Of a DNA stretch of 64,000 bases, positions 50,802 through 59,913 are shown piece by piece. The stretch is from the NCBI GenBank assembly GCA_009991955.1, contig JAACWS010000013.1, positions 1 through 64,000 of the forward strand. Direction: 5' to 3'. The DNA is from Spirochaetales bacterium. Lineage in GTDB: Bacteria > Spirochaetota > Spirochaetia > DSM-27196 > Salinispiraceae. Every line of letters begins with the position of its first letter. Positions within the stretch are counted from its first letter, which is position 1. The translations under genes and the position numbers were made by a program. The notes under the pieces were generated by a model. The model was not told where the DNA came from, did not search any database, and saw nothing but the letters and a program-made list of their open reading frames with translations.

Positions 50802-50830
50802 TTGAATCCACCTTCGATTTGGGTTAGTAT
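50802..50830 (+). promoter_or_regulatory. Promoter of the FecR-domain gene
   Basis: TTGAAT (50802-50807), 17 nt and TAGTAT (50825-50830). The ATG at 50853 follows a GAGGAGA site, so this transcript is leadered, in contrast to the divergent neighbour. Confidence 0.65.
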
Positions 50831-50852
50831 GTAGAGAAGATGAGGAGAACCT

Positions 50853-52064
50853 ATGACCCTACGAAATCGGTTCGCAGTAACCAGCATTTTTTTGATTCTC
50901 CTAACGACCTCCCTCTACGGCCAAACCAGTGATGGTACTTTTGGAGTAATTTTGTACGCTGAGGGGTGTGGTTTCACTATTTTTCGTGAGGGGGACATCC
51001 TTACCTTTAGCCCCGATACGTCTGATGTCTTAGGAACTCCCCTTTTTGAAGGGGACATGATTCAGACCGAAGGGGGAACCTTTCTGGAACTACAACTACT
51101 ACCGGGGCGAAATATTCTAAAAATTGCCGAGAACACCAGCTTTCAAATCCGAAGTCTGGGAGGAGTACAAGGTTCGTCAATGGAACTCATCTATGGACGA
51201 GTCAGGGCTCAAGTGGACCGGGTTGCACAAGCTCCCTTTGAGATTCGAGGACGTTCGGCGGTAGCAGGAGTTCGTGGTACCGATTTTGGTTTCGACTATA
51301 CTATTCCCCGAGGTAACTCCGGCGAACCAGTGACCCAAGTATATGCTTTTGCAGGATCGGTCGAAGTTACCGCCCTTACAAGACGGGTAGGTGAGAGTCT
51401 CTCCCAGCCTCTCGATAGTTCCGGGACGCAGGCTCCTCCGGCGGAACAAACGGTCGAGATTGTAGAAAGTACACCCGTACTCCTTGGCCCAAATCAGATG
51501 GTTCAGGTGAGAGACCAGGTTGTCCGGTCCGATGAAGAAATCCTCGCTCCCGAGCAAGTCCCGGTTTCCCCCGATGTTCAGACTTTTTGGAACGATAACC
51601 CGATTACTATTGTACCCCTTTCGACCGATGAGCTCGATACTCGGTATCCGGCGCTCAAGATTAAAATACTTGAATCCCGCAGCGAGGCTCTTATCGAAAA
51701 GGCTCAACAGAGTTTGAGAACCGGCGAGGTAACCGCGGAGGAAGTCCAAGCCCAGATCGACGCACTCAGATTGCCCGAACCGAGCCTTGCCGACTCGATA
51801 CCGGTCCTGAGTCCCGTTGGGGCGACGAGGATTCTCCCCCAGCGCGGTGCTCAAGTGTATGTAAGAAATTCTGCCCGTACCCTGGGCACAATTTTCACCG
51901 GCCTCGGCGCTTTTTCGGCGGTAAGTTCTGGTGTTGTACTGCTCTGGGGTGAGACCTTTCTGGGTATTCCGTCGGATTCGGTGAACGGGACAAGTTTGGG
52001 ACTTTTTTTAGGGGGAATAGGAGGCTTAGTTATCGGCCTCCCCCTTTATTTATTGAATCTTTAG
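50853..52064 (+). CDS. Exported FecR-domain protein with C-terminal membrane helices
   Basis: It has a signal peptide (VTSIFLILLTTSLYGQ) and a FecR-type domain at about 30-175 (LFEGDMIQTEGGTFLELQL, ELIYGRVRAQV, AVAGVRGTDFGFD, VYAFAGSVEV), similar in pattern to the FecR part of the 13437-15656 protein. A ~150-residue linker follows, and two hydrophobic helices near the C-terminus (IFTGLGAFSAVSSGVVLLWG and a second glycine-rich one) would return it to the inner membrane. It is a periplasmic sensor or anchor candidate. Its stop overlaps the convergent pseudokinase gene by 4 nt. A GAGGAGA site precedes ATG. Confidence 0.8.
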   Translation: MTLRNRFAVTSIFLILLTTSLYGQTSDGTFGVILYAEGCGFTIFREGDILTFSPDTSDVLGTPLFEGDMIQTEGGTFLELQLLPGRNILKIAENTSFQIRSLGGVQGSSMELIYGRVRAQVDRVAQAPFEIRGRSAVAGVRGTDFGFDYTIPRGNSGEPVTQVYAFAGSVEVTALTRRVGESLSQPLDSSGTQAPPAEQTVEIVESTPVLLGPNQMVQVRDQVVRSDEEILAPEQVPVSPDVQTFWNDNPITIVPLSTDELDTRYPALKIKILESRSEALIEKAQQSLRTGEVTAEEVQAQIDALRLPEPSLADSIPVLSPVGATRILPQRGAQVYVRNSARTLGTIFTGLGAFSAVSSGVVLLWGETFLGIPSDSVNGTSLGLFLGGIGGLVIGLPLYLLNL

Positions 52065-53506
52065 TCCGGAAGGATTGACGAAATTAACCAGGCATCCCGA
52101 GATCGTCGAAGGGTGAGGACTTCACGTACCCGGCTAATTTCTACCCCAGGACCGGGGGGTGTGGCTTCCATACCCTCTCCTGGACCATCTTCGGGAAAAT
52201 CTGGAACGTAAAAATCGTATTGGACCCGGACCTCCAGTTCTTCACCCTGGGGATTTATTTCCAGGATCTGAAGATTCTCAATGCCGAAGACTATAATCGA
52301 GTCTTCGAGACCCGATCGACCTTGAGCCTCCCACTCCTCGGGGGTTAGTACAGGGTCGCGCATTTCGTAGGCCTGACGTACCCGGGCGGTTGCAAAGAGC
52401 TGGACTACCATTTGTCGAAATTCTTTCGCCGCTCCGTCCAGGACTAAACGATCGAGAAGTTCGGCGTCGAGGTTCGTGGCAGCGGCGTAGAACTCTTCTA
52501 CTACTGTTTCGGGTTCCCACCCCACCGACGGTGGGGGGCTCAGAACCCGGGTTAAAATCGTATTTCCAAGGCTTATTACAAAGATGGCTCCTACAAGACC
52601 CGCTAATAGTGCACTCCGATTTTTCCGAACTTTTTCCCGCCATCGAAACCAACCACTGGCAAGCTTCCATCGGGACTCGAGTTTTTTTCGCGATCGTTCG
52701 TTTTCGGGAGACCGATCGGAAGATGCCGGAGAATACGGACGAGACAAGTCAGCCTCGAGGGTACCTAGAAGGGCAATATGGTCTTTTGTCCCCTTCTTGA
52801 GGAGTGCTTCAATGAGTTTTTCCAGATTGGAGGGCAAACCCGCCAGGTATAAGCCCATGGGTTTAAAAAGCTGGGCTTTTTTTTGTTGGGATATCTCCAT
52901 AAGATCATCCACCGTGGTAGAAGAGAGGTGAAAGGGAAATTCTGTGGTCAGAGTTTCGTACACTAGAGAACCAAGAAGGTAACCGTAGCGGACTGCAAAA
53001 TTGGGTTTCGTGCTTTTCCCGATGGCCGGTGGCTCGGTGAGGTAGCGAAATACTTGTTGCTCAACATCACTTAAGTTATGAAGAATTGTTCGGCTCCAGA
53101 GTTCCGGAAGCACTAATACCCCCTCATTCTCCAGGAAGAATAACGAGAAACCCCCTAAAGGACCTTCGTAATGAGGACCTACAGTGTCTTCGAGTTGGGA
53201 ATAACAACGAGCAAGGGTCATGAGACGACGAATTTTTTCACTCCTCTCCAACGACGTCCAAGGGAGTAGCTGACGAGCCTCGATCCAAGGGCCAAGGATG
53301 AGAAAGGTATGGTTAAGTTCAATTACCCGTTCGGCCCTCCAGGTCTCTATCCGACCTGGAAAAATTATGAGAGCCTCTTTGGTAGTTGTAAACGAAAGAT
53401 TTTTTAGCCCATGACCCTGGGATGGTATCGGCGTATGAATACCGAGGTAGGTACCGTCATTGTCTTCAATCTTGAAGAGCATCGACGAAAGAGGGGTAGC
53501 GACCAA
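52061..53506 (-). CDS. Degenerate protein-kinase-like protein with one transmembrane helix
   Basis: The first ~230 residues have the length and strand/helix order of a bacterial serine/threonine kinase (HTFLILGPWIEARQLLPW, then LGSLVYETLTTEFPF near the end of the C-lobe), but no GxGxxG, VAIK, HRD or DFG motif. I therefore call it pseudokinase-like, with low certainty. A basic region and one transmembrane helix (SALLAGLVGAIFVISLGNTIL) follow, then a periplasmic domain of about 150 residues with an NTF2-like look. A TTG start at 53506 is chosen because AAAGGAGG lies 5 nt upstream. It faces the FecR gene tail to tail. Confidence 0.65.
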   Translation of the reverse strand: MVATPLSSMLFKIEDNDGTYLGIHTPIPSQGHGLKNLSFTTTKEALIIFPGRIETWRAERVIELNHTFLILGPWIEARQLLPWTSLERSEKIRRLMTLARCYSQLEDTVGPHYEGPLGGFSLFFLENEGVLVLPELWSRTILHNLSDVEQQVFRYLTEPPAIGKSTKPNFAVRYGYLLGSLVYETLTTEFPFHLSSTTVDDLMEISQQKKAQLFKPMGLYLAGLPSNLEKLIEALLKKGTKDHIALLGTLEADLSRPYSPASSDRSPENERSRKKLESRWKLASGWFRWREKVRKNRSALLAGLVGAIFVISLGNTILTRVLSPPPSVGWEPETVVEEFYAAATNLDAELLDRLVLDGAAKEFRQMVVQLFATARVRQAYEMRDPVLTPEEWEAQGRSGLEDSIIVFGIENLQILEINPQGEELEVRVQYDFYVPDFPEDGPGEGMEATPPGPGVEISRVREVLTLRRSRDAWLISSILPD

Positions 53507-53527
53507 CGAAGCCTCCTTTTGGCGGCT

Positions 53528-54364
53528 TCAGTCTACACGAAAACAGGAATATTGAACTACCCGGTCTTCTTCTAACAATGGAGAAGTCTGGCAGCCAAGG
53601 ACTTTTAGCTCGTTTCGACCCAGGGATCGTAGAAAATCCAAAACCACAAGCCAGTTCCAAAAACTCGAGGGGACTAGGTCATATTCCTCGGAATCTAAGT
53701 CGGGAAATCCCCCCGAATAGTGTAAAAGAAAGTGTTGAATTTTTGTCCCCAGGACCTCGGTTTCTTGAGGCTTTCCTAATCGAGTAGTATTGGAAACCCC
53801 AACGATGAGCGAAGTCCCACCAATTTCCTGCTGGGCAATAGCGAGGGCAGAGGTTAGGGTTTTAGCTATCCTTATCGTGCTATCGTGTTGCACGAGGAGC
53901 GGTACTAGGGGGATATCTTGGTAGAGAAAATGAAGAAAAGGCAGTAGATACTCGATCGTATATTCTTGGAGGTGAGGGGTCTCGTCGAGGAATATGCTCA
54001 TCGAAGAGGTTGTGAGGGAATCGCAGAACTCTCGATCGACCCGCGATTTTCCGAGAGGGCTTACAAAGACGCTTGAAACAGGAAGTTTTATTCCCGGGGC
54101 CCCGGGGGAGAGCTCGGGTGACAGAATAACGACCCTCTCGGGGGAAGGAAAGCCCGAAAGCTGGGCGAAAGCCCCACCAAGGAGTTCACCACAGTACTCA
54201 TATCCGCCATGGGGTACCAACAATCCCCGGGGAGGTGTGGACCAAAGAGTTTCATACCCAGTAGTCCACTCAGACATCCGGCCGGCGATTAGGGCCGCAA
54301 GTTCGTTTTTGTTCGAGGGGTAGAAGATGTCCTCAAAATGGGGATGCCGTACGAGGTTGGCCAT
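53528..54364 (-). CDS. MEMO-like (AmmeMemoRadiSam system B-type) protein
   Basis: A 278-residue protein of the MEMO1 fold: LLVPHGGYEYCGELLGGAFAQL matches the PHAGY motif of MEMO proteins, VVILSPELSPG the next loop, and HLQEYTIEYLLPFLHFL the conserved glutamate helix. The second histidine motif normally GPSH is changed. In other bacteria MEMO genes accompany AMMECR1 and a radical SAM gene; neither is next to it here. The function is unknown (a metal-dependent dioxygenase relation has been proposed for the family). TTGCAG and AATACT, 7 nt before ATG, suggest a leaderless message. Confidence 0.75.
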   Translation of the reverse strand: MANLVRHPHFEDIFYPSNKNELAALIAGRMSEWTTGYETLWSTPPRGLLVPHGGYEYCGELLGGAFAQLSGFPSPERVVILSPELSPGAPGIKLPVSSVFVSPLGKSRVDREFCDSLTTSSMSIFLDETPHLQEYTIEYLLPFLHFLYQDIPLVPLLVQHDSTIRIAKTLTSALAIAQQEIGGTSLIVGVSNTTRLGKPQETEVLGTKIQHFLLHYSGGFPDLDSEEYDLVPSSFWNWLVVLDFLRSLGRNELKVLGCQTSPLLEEDRVVQYSCFRVD

Positions 54365-54371
54365 AGGTACA

Positions 54372-54400
54372 AGTATTGGTCAGGTACGAAGAATCTGCAA
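54372..54400 (-). promoter_or_regulatory. Promoter of the MEMO-like gene (leaderless)
   Basis: On the minus strand, TTGCAG (54400-54395), 17 nt, AATACT (54377-54372), then 7 nt to ATG 54364. No Shine-Dalgarno. Confidence 0.45.
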
Positions 54401-54402
54401 GT

Positions 54403-55866
54403 CTAGGAATTACTCCTACCGCTGGAAAAAAGCCGGTCAATTCGCCCCTTATCGAGTTTAATAGAGAGGTTTTTTTCCTGGGTAGGGAGCACCAAACCTA
54501 GTTTGCCGTCCTTCGGGCGACGTAAATATTTGACCTGGGTATAGTAAAGATCGGCCGAGCCATTGTTTCGGGCTTTGGAATAGAAGAGTGCCAAAGTACC
54601 AGCATCTAAAAGCACCTCGAGGGGAATCGATTTCCCCTTTTGGGTTCGAATAAAGACGTATCCGCCTGGATAGTCCCGAGTATGGAACCACAGATCGTTC
54701 CCCCGGGTAACCCGTCGTAAGAGATAGTCGTTTTCTTTCGCCGTTCTTCCAACGAGGAAGGTAAAGCCACCGCTGGAAAAAACAAGTCCTGGGGTTTCTG
54801 TATCGGTCTTATTTTCTTTTCCGGTGGGAATACTCAGCCTCTGGGAAACCCGGGCATACATTTCGGAAAGCCTAGGGAGGTCACAATTTTCTTCTACTTC
54901 GAGGAGGTTGTATTGGACTTCTTCAAGCTGACGTCGGAGATTTTCCCGTTCTTCGTTCATGCGTTCCCGCCCATTTCGGGCCCGCTTAGCCAGGTGAAAG
55001 TATCGTTCTGCGTTTTCTTGTACCGTTCGGCGGGGATCAAGGGGTATATGTACCGTGGTTCCTGGATTCCACCAGTCCTCGACCTCTACCTCCTCTCCTC
55101 GAAGGGGTAGATTTTTCGCCTGGTTTTTGAGGAGTTCGCCCCATAGCTGGTGTTTTTCTTCTTCATCGTATTCTGCTTCTCTAGAGAGAAGGCCACGAAG
55201 GCGACCTTCCAGAGCATTCTCCCTGGCTCCGAGCAAACGAAAGACCCGCTCTTTGAGGTCCGAATACTCTTGTTCCTGCTCTTTGTTTCTGTACCAGCTA
55301 TCGAGACAGGAGTTGAAACTCCTATTTCTTTCTTTTATGGGCACAGTCGTTTCGAGTAGTTCTTGCCTAAGAGGAAATTTCTCATAAACTGCCGTTGGAT
55401 TTTGGTCCGAGGGAAGAGAGAAAGTTCCACCAGAGACCTCGAGTTTTCCCGGTCTGCGGTATTGGGTGTCTAAGATCTGGTACGATTCGTCGGTCACCAG
55501 AAAATTCGATGCTCCTCCCCAAAGGCGGACGATGCATCGGGTTACTTCTTCTCCTCGATGAACTGTAAGTTCCACAATACGGTCTCCGAGCACTTGTTTA
55601 ACCGAAACTATTTTTCCGCCTTTTAGTCGAGAACGAAGGAACTCTGCAAACCTCTGGGTTTTTTTTGGTTTTTTTGGCCCCTGCCAAGTCTGGTGAATCC
55701 TGGACAGCCCAGGGGAGAGGCAAATTCTCAACCAGAAAGTTTCTCCTGGTCGGTGTAACTGGAAGAAGAGGTTTGGATAGTCCGGTTGCACAACTTGTTG
55801 AATGAGAGAACCGGTCAAGGGCAATTCCTCAAGGATCTTGGTGAGTTCGACCGCTCGAATACTCAT
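54403..55866 (-). CDS. NFACT family protein (RqcH/FbpA-like)
   Basis: The 487-residue protein has the NFACT-N domain at the start, a central coiled coil (about 290-340, RARNGRERMNEERENLRRQLEE) and an NFACT-R domain near residue 385-470 (LVGRTAKENDYLLRRVTRGNDLWFHTRDYPGGYVFIR). RqcH recruits tRNA-Ala to obstructed 50S subunits and adds alanine tails for degradation; older annotations call it a fibronectin-binding protein. Conserved D/R residues of the NFACT-N active face were not checked. ATG 55866 overlaps the folC stop (ATGA), so the two genes are coupled. Confidence 0.9.
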   Translation of the reverse strand: MSIRAVELTKILEELPLTGSLIQQVVQPDYPNLFFQLHRPGETFWLRICLSPGLSRIHQTWQGPKKPKKTQRFAEFLRSRLKGGKIVSVKQVLGDRIVELTVHRGEEVTRCIVRLWGGASNFLVTDESYQILDTQYRRPGKLEVSGGTFSLPSDQNPTAVYEKFPLRQELLETTVPIKERNRSFNSCLDSWYRNKEQEQEYSDLKERVFRLLGARENALEGRLRGLLSREAEYDEEEKHQLWGELLKNQAKNLPLRGEEVEVEDWWNPGTTVHIPLDPRRTVQENAERYFHLAKRARNGRERMNEERENLRRQLEEVQYNLLEVEENCDLPRLSEMYARVSQRLSIPTGKENKTDTETPGLVFSSGGFTFLVGRTAKENDYLLRRVTRGNDLWFHTRDYPGGYVFIRTQKGKSIPLEVLLDAGTLALFYSKARNNGSADLYYTQVKYLRRPKDGKLGLVLPTQEKNLSIKLDKGRIDRLFSSGRSNS

Positions 55867-57188
55867 TTCAATAGCCACCGTGATGCTTCACCGAGAAGGT
55901 AAAAGGAACCGGAAATGACGAGAGGGCAGTCCTTTTCTTTACGACTTTGCAGGCCCTTTTCAATCGCTTGAATCGTGTCAAGCTCCAAGTATACTGCAGG
56001 TGAACCTACAAAGAGCTCTTGGGCCCGAGCGGCGAGGGATGGGGGATTGCTGACCTTAAAAGTACCTGGGGTAGTAATCCAGATTTCCCGGGCCCTTGAA
56101 CCTAGGGTCCGTAGAATACCCTCGGAATTCTTTCCTTCTACGATTCCCAGCACCAAGACGAATCCCCCCGGGGTCAGGGATCTAAGATTTTCTACTAATA
56201 ATCTGGCTGACTCTTCGGTATGGGCTCCGTCGAGGATGATAGGTGCCCGAGTATCGGGCAAAAAACGGACTTCCATTCGCCCGGGAATTCTGCATTCTGC
56301 GAGGGCTCGAAACCATCGGTATTTTTCCGAAGGACCAAAGAGAAAATCGAGGATCCGGGCGGAAAAGATTGTATTGAACAGGTGGATTTTTCCCGGCACT
56401 ACCGATTCCCATGTTTCTCCTTCAAAGTTCGTGGTACTACCTTCCCAGGTGAGAGAGACTTCCTGCGAAAGGTGATTCACCCCGAATTGTTCTGCATTTT
56501 TTCCCAGGGGAAAGGTCAGCCGGCAACCTTTCTCGGCACTTACCGTTTCGAGAACTATCAAAGCTTCGGGATTCTGAGGAAACGAGAACACCGGAACCCC
56601 GGATTTAATAATACCGGCTTTTTCTTTGGCTATATGGGTCATTGTCGGGCCAAGGATATCGGTATGCTCTAATTCGAGGGTTGTTACTATGCTCGCTTCG
56701 GGGATTACTAAATTTGTCGCATCCAGACGGCCGCCCAACCCTACTTCTATTACCGCCAGGTCACAATTTTCATCCCGAAATAGGAGAAAAGCCAAGAGAG
56801 TCAAGAGTTCAAAGGTAGTCGGCTCTCCTTCGAAGGCCTTGGGTGTCCTTGCCAAGGTATTTCGAAGATATTGAATTTTCTCGATATAGATAGCCTCGGG
56901 AAAAAAGTCACCCCCAAGGGTAATTCGTTCCCGATAGTCAACGATGTGGGGAGAACGATACAGGCCAACCTTCTTTCCAAGAGCACCAATTCCCCGGGCC
57001 AAGAGGGTTGCGACCGATCCCTTGCCTTTGGATCCAGCGATGTGAATCATTGGAAGAGCCCGGTGGGGATTTTCGAACAGCCCGAGAAGTTTTTCCATTC
57101 GATCCAGTCGATACTCTCTCGAGTCTACTGGCCGACGTTCAAAATTAGTAAAACCTTCGATCCATCGAAATTCTTCTTCAACACCCAT
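55863..57188 (-). CDS. folC: Folylpolyglutamate/dihydrofolate synthase FolC
   Basis: Adds glutamates to folates. MIHIAGSKGKGSVATLL is the P-loop, and ATNLVIPEASIVTTLELEHTDILG is the family's folate-site motif, with the lysine in AKEKAGIIKSG. 441 residues, normal. Whether it also has dihydrofolate synthase activity cannot be said. It follows hisD by 16 nt and overlaps the NFACT gene by 4 nt, so hisD-folC-NFACT form one operon. Confidence 0.95.
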   Translation of the reverse strand: MGVEEEFRWIEGFTNFERRPVDSREYRLDRMEKLLGLFENPHRALPMIHIAGSKGKGSVATLLARGIGALGKKVGLYRSPHIVDYRERITLGGDFFPEAIYIEKIQYLRNTLARTPKAFEGEPTTFELLTLLAFLLFRDENCDLAVIEVGLGGRLDATNLVIPEASIVTTLELEHTDILGPTMTHIAKEKAGIIKSGVPVFSFPQNPEALIVLETVSAEKGCRLTFPLGKNAEQFGVNHLSQEVSLTWEGSTTNFEGETWESVVPGKIHLFNTIFSARILDFLFGPSEKYRWFRALAECRIPGRMEVRFLPDTRAPIILDGAHTEESARLLVENLRSLTPGGFVLVLGIVEGKNSEGILRTLGSRAREIWITTPGTFKVSNPPSLAARAQELFVGSPAVYLELDTIQAIEKGLQSRKEKDCPLVISGSFYLLGEASRWLLK

Positions 57189-57204
57189 GGTGTGCCGACC
57201 CGGC

Positions 57205-58506
57205 CTATCGGTCTTTCAAGGCCGCAGCGTGGCGAGGAAACCCTTCGTATTCGGAGAGGGCAATGACGTGATCCTTGAGTCCCTTGTAACCCTCGGGGGT
57301 TACCTGTACTACGCTGGAGTAGGTTAGAAAGTCCCGCACCGAGACACCGGACCAGGTTTTTGCGTACCCACCGGTAGGTAAGACCGCATTTGCCCCGGTT
57401 AAATAGTTGGCTGCCGAGAAGGGGAGAGATGAACCCAAAAGAATTTCCCCCGCGTGGGCGACAAGCCCCAAGGAGTCCCAAGGTGAGGCGGTTTGGATAG
57501 AAAGGTGTTCGGGGGCATAGGTATTTATTACTTCCCCACAGGCCCGAGGCGAGTCGGTAAGAATTATTCCGCCATACCCCTGGGCTGAGAACACCTGGGT
57601 CAAGAACTCCTTTCGGGGCTCGGGGGTCTGGCGGATCATATCGGGCAGCAGTTCCTGAACCCTTTTTCCCAATTCCGCGCAGTCGGTGACCAAGAGGGCA
57701 GAGGAGTCGGCGCCATGCTCGGCTTCGATGAGCAGGTCTAAACAGATCTGCCGGGGATTTGCGGTACAGTCGGCCCAAAGAATAGACTCACTAGGACCTG
57801 CAGGAAGGCCGGGATCGAGACGGCCAGCCAGAAGTCGTTTTGCAGCGGTTACATACTGGCTCCCGGGTCCTACGACCTTCAAAACCCGGGGAATCGACTC
57901 GGTTCCGTAGGCGAGGGCGGCGATACCCTGGGCTCCACCAACTCGAAATACATCGCGTACGCCAATTTTATCTGCAGCGTAGAGGCATGCAGGGTCGAGT
58001 GATCCACCCGGGCCCGGGGGAGTAAGGACCACAATCGTCTTTACCCCGGCCAATTTGGCAGGTATTGCCAGCATGTAGAGCATAGAAGGAAAAGACCCCC
58101 TTCCTCGGGGCACGTACAGACCAACAGAATCTATAGCCCTTGCCCGCTCACCGGCCAAAATGCCCGGACGAATTTCGTGAAAATCCATAGATCGGGGAAC
58201 CTGGGACTCATGGAATCGGGTGACATTTTCTATAGCATAATCGAGGGCGGCCATGACCTTCGGATCCAAAATCCGCCGGGCTTCGTCGAATTCTTCATCC
58301 TTGGCCCTTAGGGGGATGTTGTCGAGATCGACCGAATCAAAACGGCCAGTGAATTCTCGAAGTGCCCGGTCACCGGACTCTTTTACCTCTCGAATAATGG
58401 TAGCCACCGACTCCTGAACCAACGATATGTCGGTTTCTGATCGGCTAAGAATACGGTCTTTATCTGCCCGGGCTATTAAGGACCAGTGGTAGGATGGTAT
58501 AGTCAT
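57205..58506 (-). CDS. hisD: Histidinol dehydrogenase
   Basis: Catalyses the last two oxidations of histidine synthesis with NAD and zinc. VGLYVPRGRGSFPSMLYM, VGGAQGIAALAYGTESIP, AGPSE and the C-terminal GLVAHAGEILLG are family hallmarks. The zinc-binding Gln/His/Asp positions were not counted individually. 433 residues, normal. No other his gene is nearby; instead it heads an operon with folC. GATACT is 8 nt before ATG and no Shine-Dalgarno is visible, so it is probably leaderless. Confidence 0.95.
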   Translation of the reverse strand: MTIPSYHWSLIARADKDRILSRSETDISLVQESVATIIREVKESGDRALREFTGRFDSVDLDNIPLRAKDEEFDEARRILDPKVMAALDYAIENVTRFHESQVPRSMDFHEIRPGILAGERARAIDSVGLYVPRGRGSFPSMLYMLAIPAKLAGVKTIVVLTPPGPGGSLDPACLYAADKIGVRDVFRVGGAQGIAALAYGTESIPRVLKVVGPGSQYVTAAKRLLAGRLDPGLPAGPSESILWADCTANPRQICLDLLIEAEHGADSSALLVTDCAELGKRVQELLPDMIRQTPEPRKEFLTQVFSAQGYGGIILTDSPRACGEVINTYAPEHLSIQTASPWDSLGLVAHAGEILLGSSLPFSAANYLTGANAVLPTGGYAKTWSGVSVRDFLTYSSVVQVTPEGYKGLKDHVIALSEYEGFPRHAAALKDR

Positions 58507-58514
58507 AGAACAAC

Positions 58515-58542
58515 AGTATCATGAATGGGGATTTTCGGTCCA
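58515..58542 (-). promoter_or_regulatory. hisD promoter (leaderless)
   Basis: On the minus strand, TGGACC (58542-58537), 16 nt, GATACT (58520-58515), then 8 nt to ATG 58506. Confidence 0.4.
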
Positions 58543-58576
58543 CGTTTGGGCCTGTTCAGCACTCAGATCAGAATTC

Positions 58577-58605
58577 TTGAATCCCATTCAGAAATACGAT
58601 ATAGT
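58577..58605 (+). promoter_or_regulatory. fabV promoter
   Basis: TTGAAT (58577-58582), 17 nt and TATAGT (58600-58605). Transcription would begin at about 58612, the first base of the dispersed repeat, making that repeat the fabV leader. Confidence 0.65.
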
Positions 58606-58610
58606 TGGGT

Positions 58611-58710
58611 AGGGAACCTCTACAATCTAGTTTTCGGGCCTTGATGGTCATTGCACCGCAATGACTTAAGAGCGCGGGCCTATTTGGAACAAAGGTTTTT
58701 AGAGGCCCCC
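58611..58710 (+). repeat. Dispersed structured repeat, fabV leader copy
   Basis: The ends GGGAACCTCTACAA and TTTTTAGAGGCCCCC pair except for small mismatches, and the central GTCATTG-CACCG-CAATGAC-TTAAG is unchanged. It starts at the predicted transcription start and ends 16 nt before the AGGAGG site of fabV. The transcript would therefore open with this structure. Confidence 0.9.
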
Positions 58711-58737
58711 GGAGAAAAAACGAACGAGGAGGGAATC

Positions 58738-59913
58738 GTGGTAATAAAACCAATGATCCGCAGTAACATTTGTATGAACGCTCACCCAGTCGGGTGCGAA
58801 AAAGAAGTCCAAGACCAAATAGTCTACCTTAAGAAACAACCAAAACTCATCAATGGACCCAAGAAGGTTCTTATCATCGGTTCTTCAACGGGGTATGGAT
58901 TGGCAAGCCGGATTAGCGTTGCCTATGGTTCGGGGGCCCAAACCCTAGGGGTGGCCTTCGAGCGCGAAGCCTCGGAAAAACGTACTGCTTCCATGGGATG
59001 GTATAACACTATCGCTTTTGAAGCCCAAGCAAAAGTCGATGGTTTGTACGCCGAAAGCATCAATGGTGACGCCTTTGGAAACGAAATCAAGGCCGAGACA
59101 GTAGCAAAACTAAAGGCCGATTTAGGTCAGGTAGACCTGGTTGTCTACAGCTTGGCCAGTCCTGTTCGGACCGATCCGGCAACCGGAATTCAATATAAAT
59201 CGGTTCTCAAGCCAATTGGTGAATCCTTCGAAGCAAAATCGATGAATCCCGAGACCGGAGAAATCAAAGAATTTAGCATTGAACCGGCTAGTGAAGATGA
59301 GGTAGTACACACGATAAAGGTTATGGGGGGCGAAGATTGGAAACTTTGGATCCAGGCTCTGCTCAAAGCGGGTGTACTAGCGCCGGGAGCTAAAACCGTC
59401 GCCTACTCATATATAGGACCCGAGGTAACCCGAGCGGTCTACCGGGACGGAACTATTGGAAAGGCCAAAGAAGATCTGGAACATACCGCTGCCAGCCTTA
59501 CCGCCCTCCTAAAACGGGTCGAGGGCCAGGCATTTGTCTCGGTTAATAAAGCCCTGGTTACCCGGGCGAGCGCTGTTATTCCAGTCGTACCTTTGTATCT
59601 CGCGCTTCTTTTTCAGGTGATGAAGAAAGAAGGCATTCACGAAGGGTGTATCGAGCAAATGTACCGCCTCTTTTCTCAGAGACTTTATGCCGGAAAAACA
59701 GTTCCAACCGATGACCAAGGGAGAATTCGCCTCGACGATTGGGAGCTTCGTGAGGATGTTCAGGCAAAAGTGAACAAACTGTGGACCCAGGTCAACAGTG
59801 CAAATATTGGTGAACTTGGTGATGTAGAAGGATACCACGACGACTTCTTACGGATTCACGGATTTGGCCGCCCGGATATTGACTACGATGCTGAGGTAGA
59901 TCCGATTCGATGA
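58738..59913 (+). CDS. fabV: Trans-2-enoyl-CoA reductase (FabV/TER)
   Basis: Reduces crotonyl-CoA or enoyl-ACP with NADH. MVIKPMIRSNICMNAHPVGC at the start, LASPVRTDP and the Tyr-x8-Lys active site (YRDGTIGKAK) match the Treponema denticola enzyme by eye. 391 residues, normal. I use GTG 58738 because AGGAGG (58727-58732) is 5 nt upstream and the N-terminus matches; the longer frame runs into the repeat. The leader carries the dispersed repeat. It overlaps rnz by ATGA. It may serve either fatty-acid or butyrate-type metabolism. Confidence 0.97.
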   Translation: MVIKPMIRSNICMNAHPVGCEKEVQDQIVYLKKQPKLINGPKKVLIIGSSTGYGLASRISVAYGSGAQTLGVAFEREASEKRTASMGWYNTIAFEAQAKVDGLYAESINGDAFGNEIKAETVAKLKADLGQVDLVVYSLASPVRTDPATGIQYKSVLKPIGESFEAKSMNPETGEIKEFSIEPASEDEVVHTIKVMGGEDWKLWIQALLKAGVLAPGAKTVAYSYIGPEVTRAVYRDGTIGKAKEDLEHTAASLTALLKRVEGQAFVSVNKALVTRASAVIPVVPLYLALLFQVMKKEGIHEGCIEQMYRLFSQRLYAGKTVPTDDQGRIRLDDWELREDVQAKVNKLWTQVNSANIGELGDVEGYHDDFLRIHGFGRPDIDYDAEVDPIR

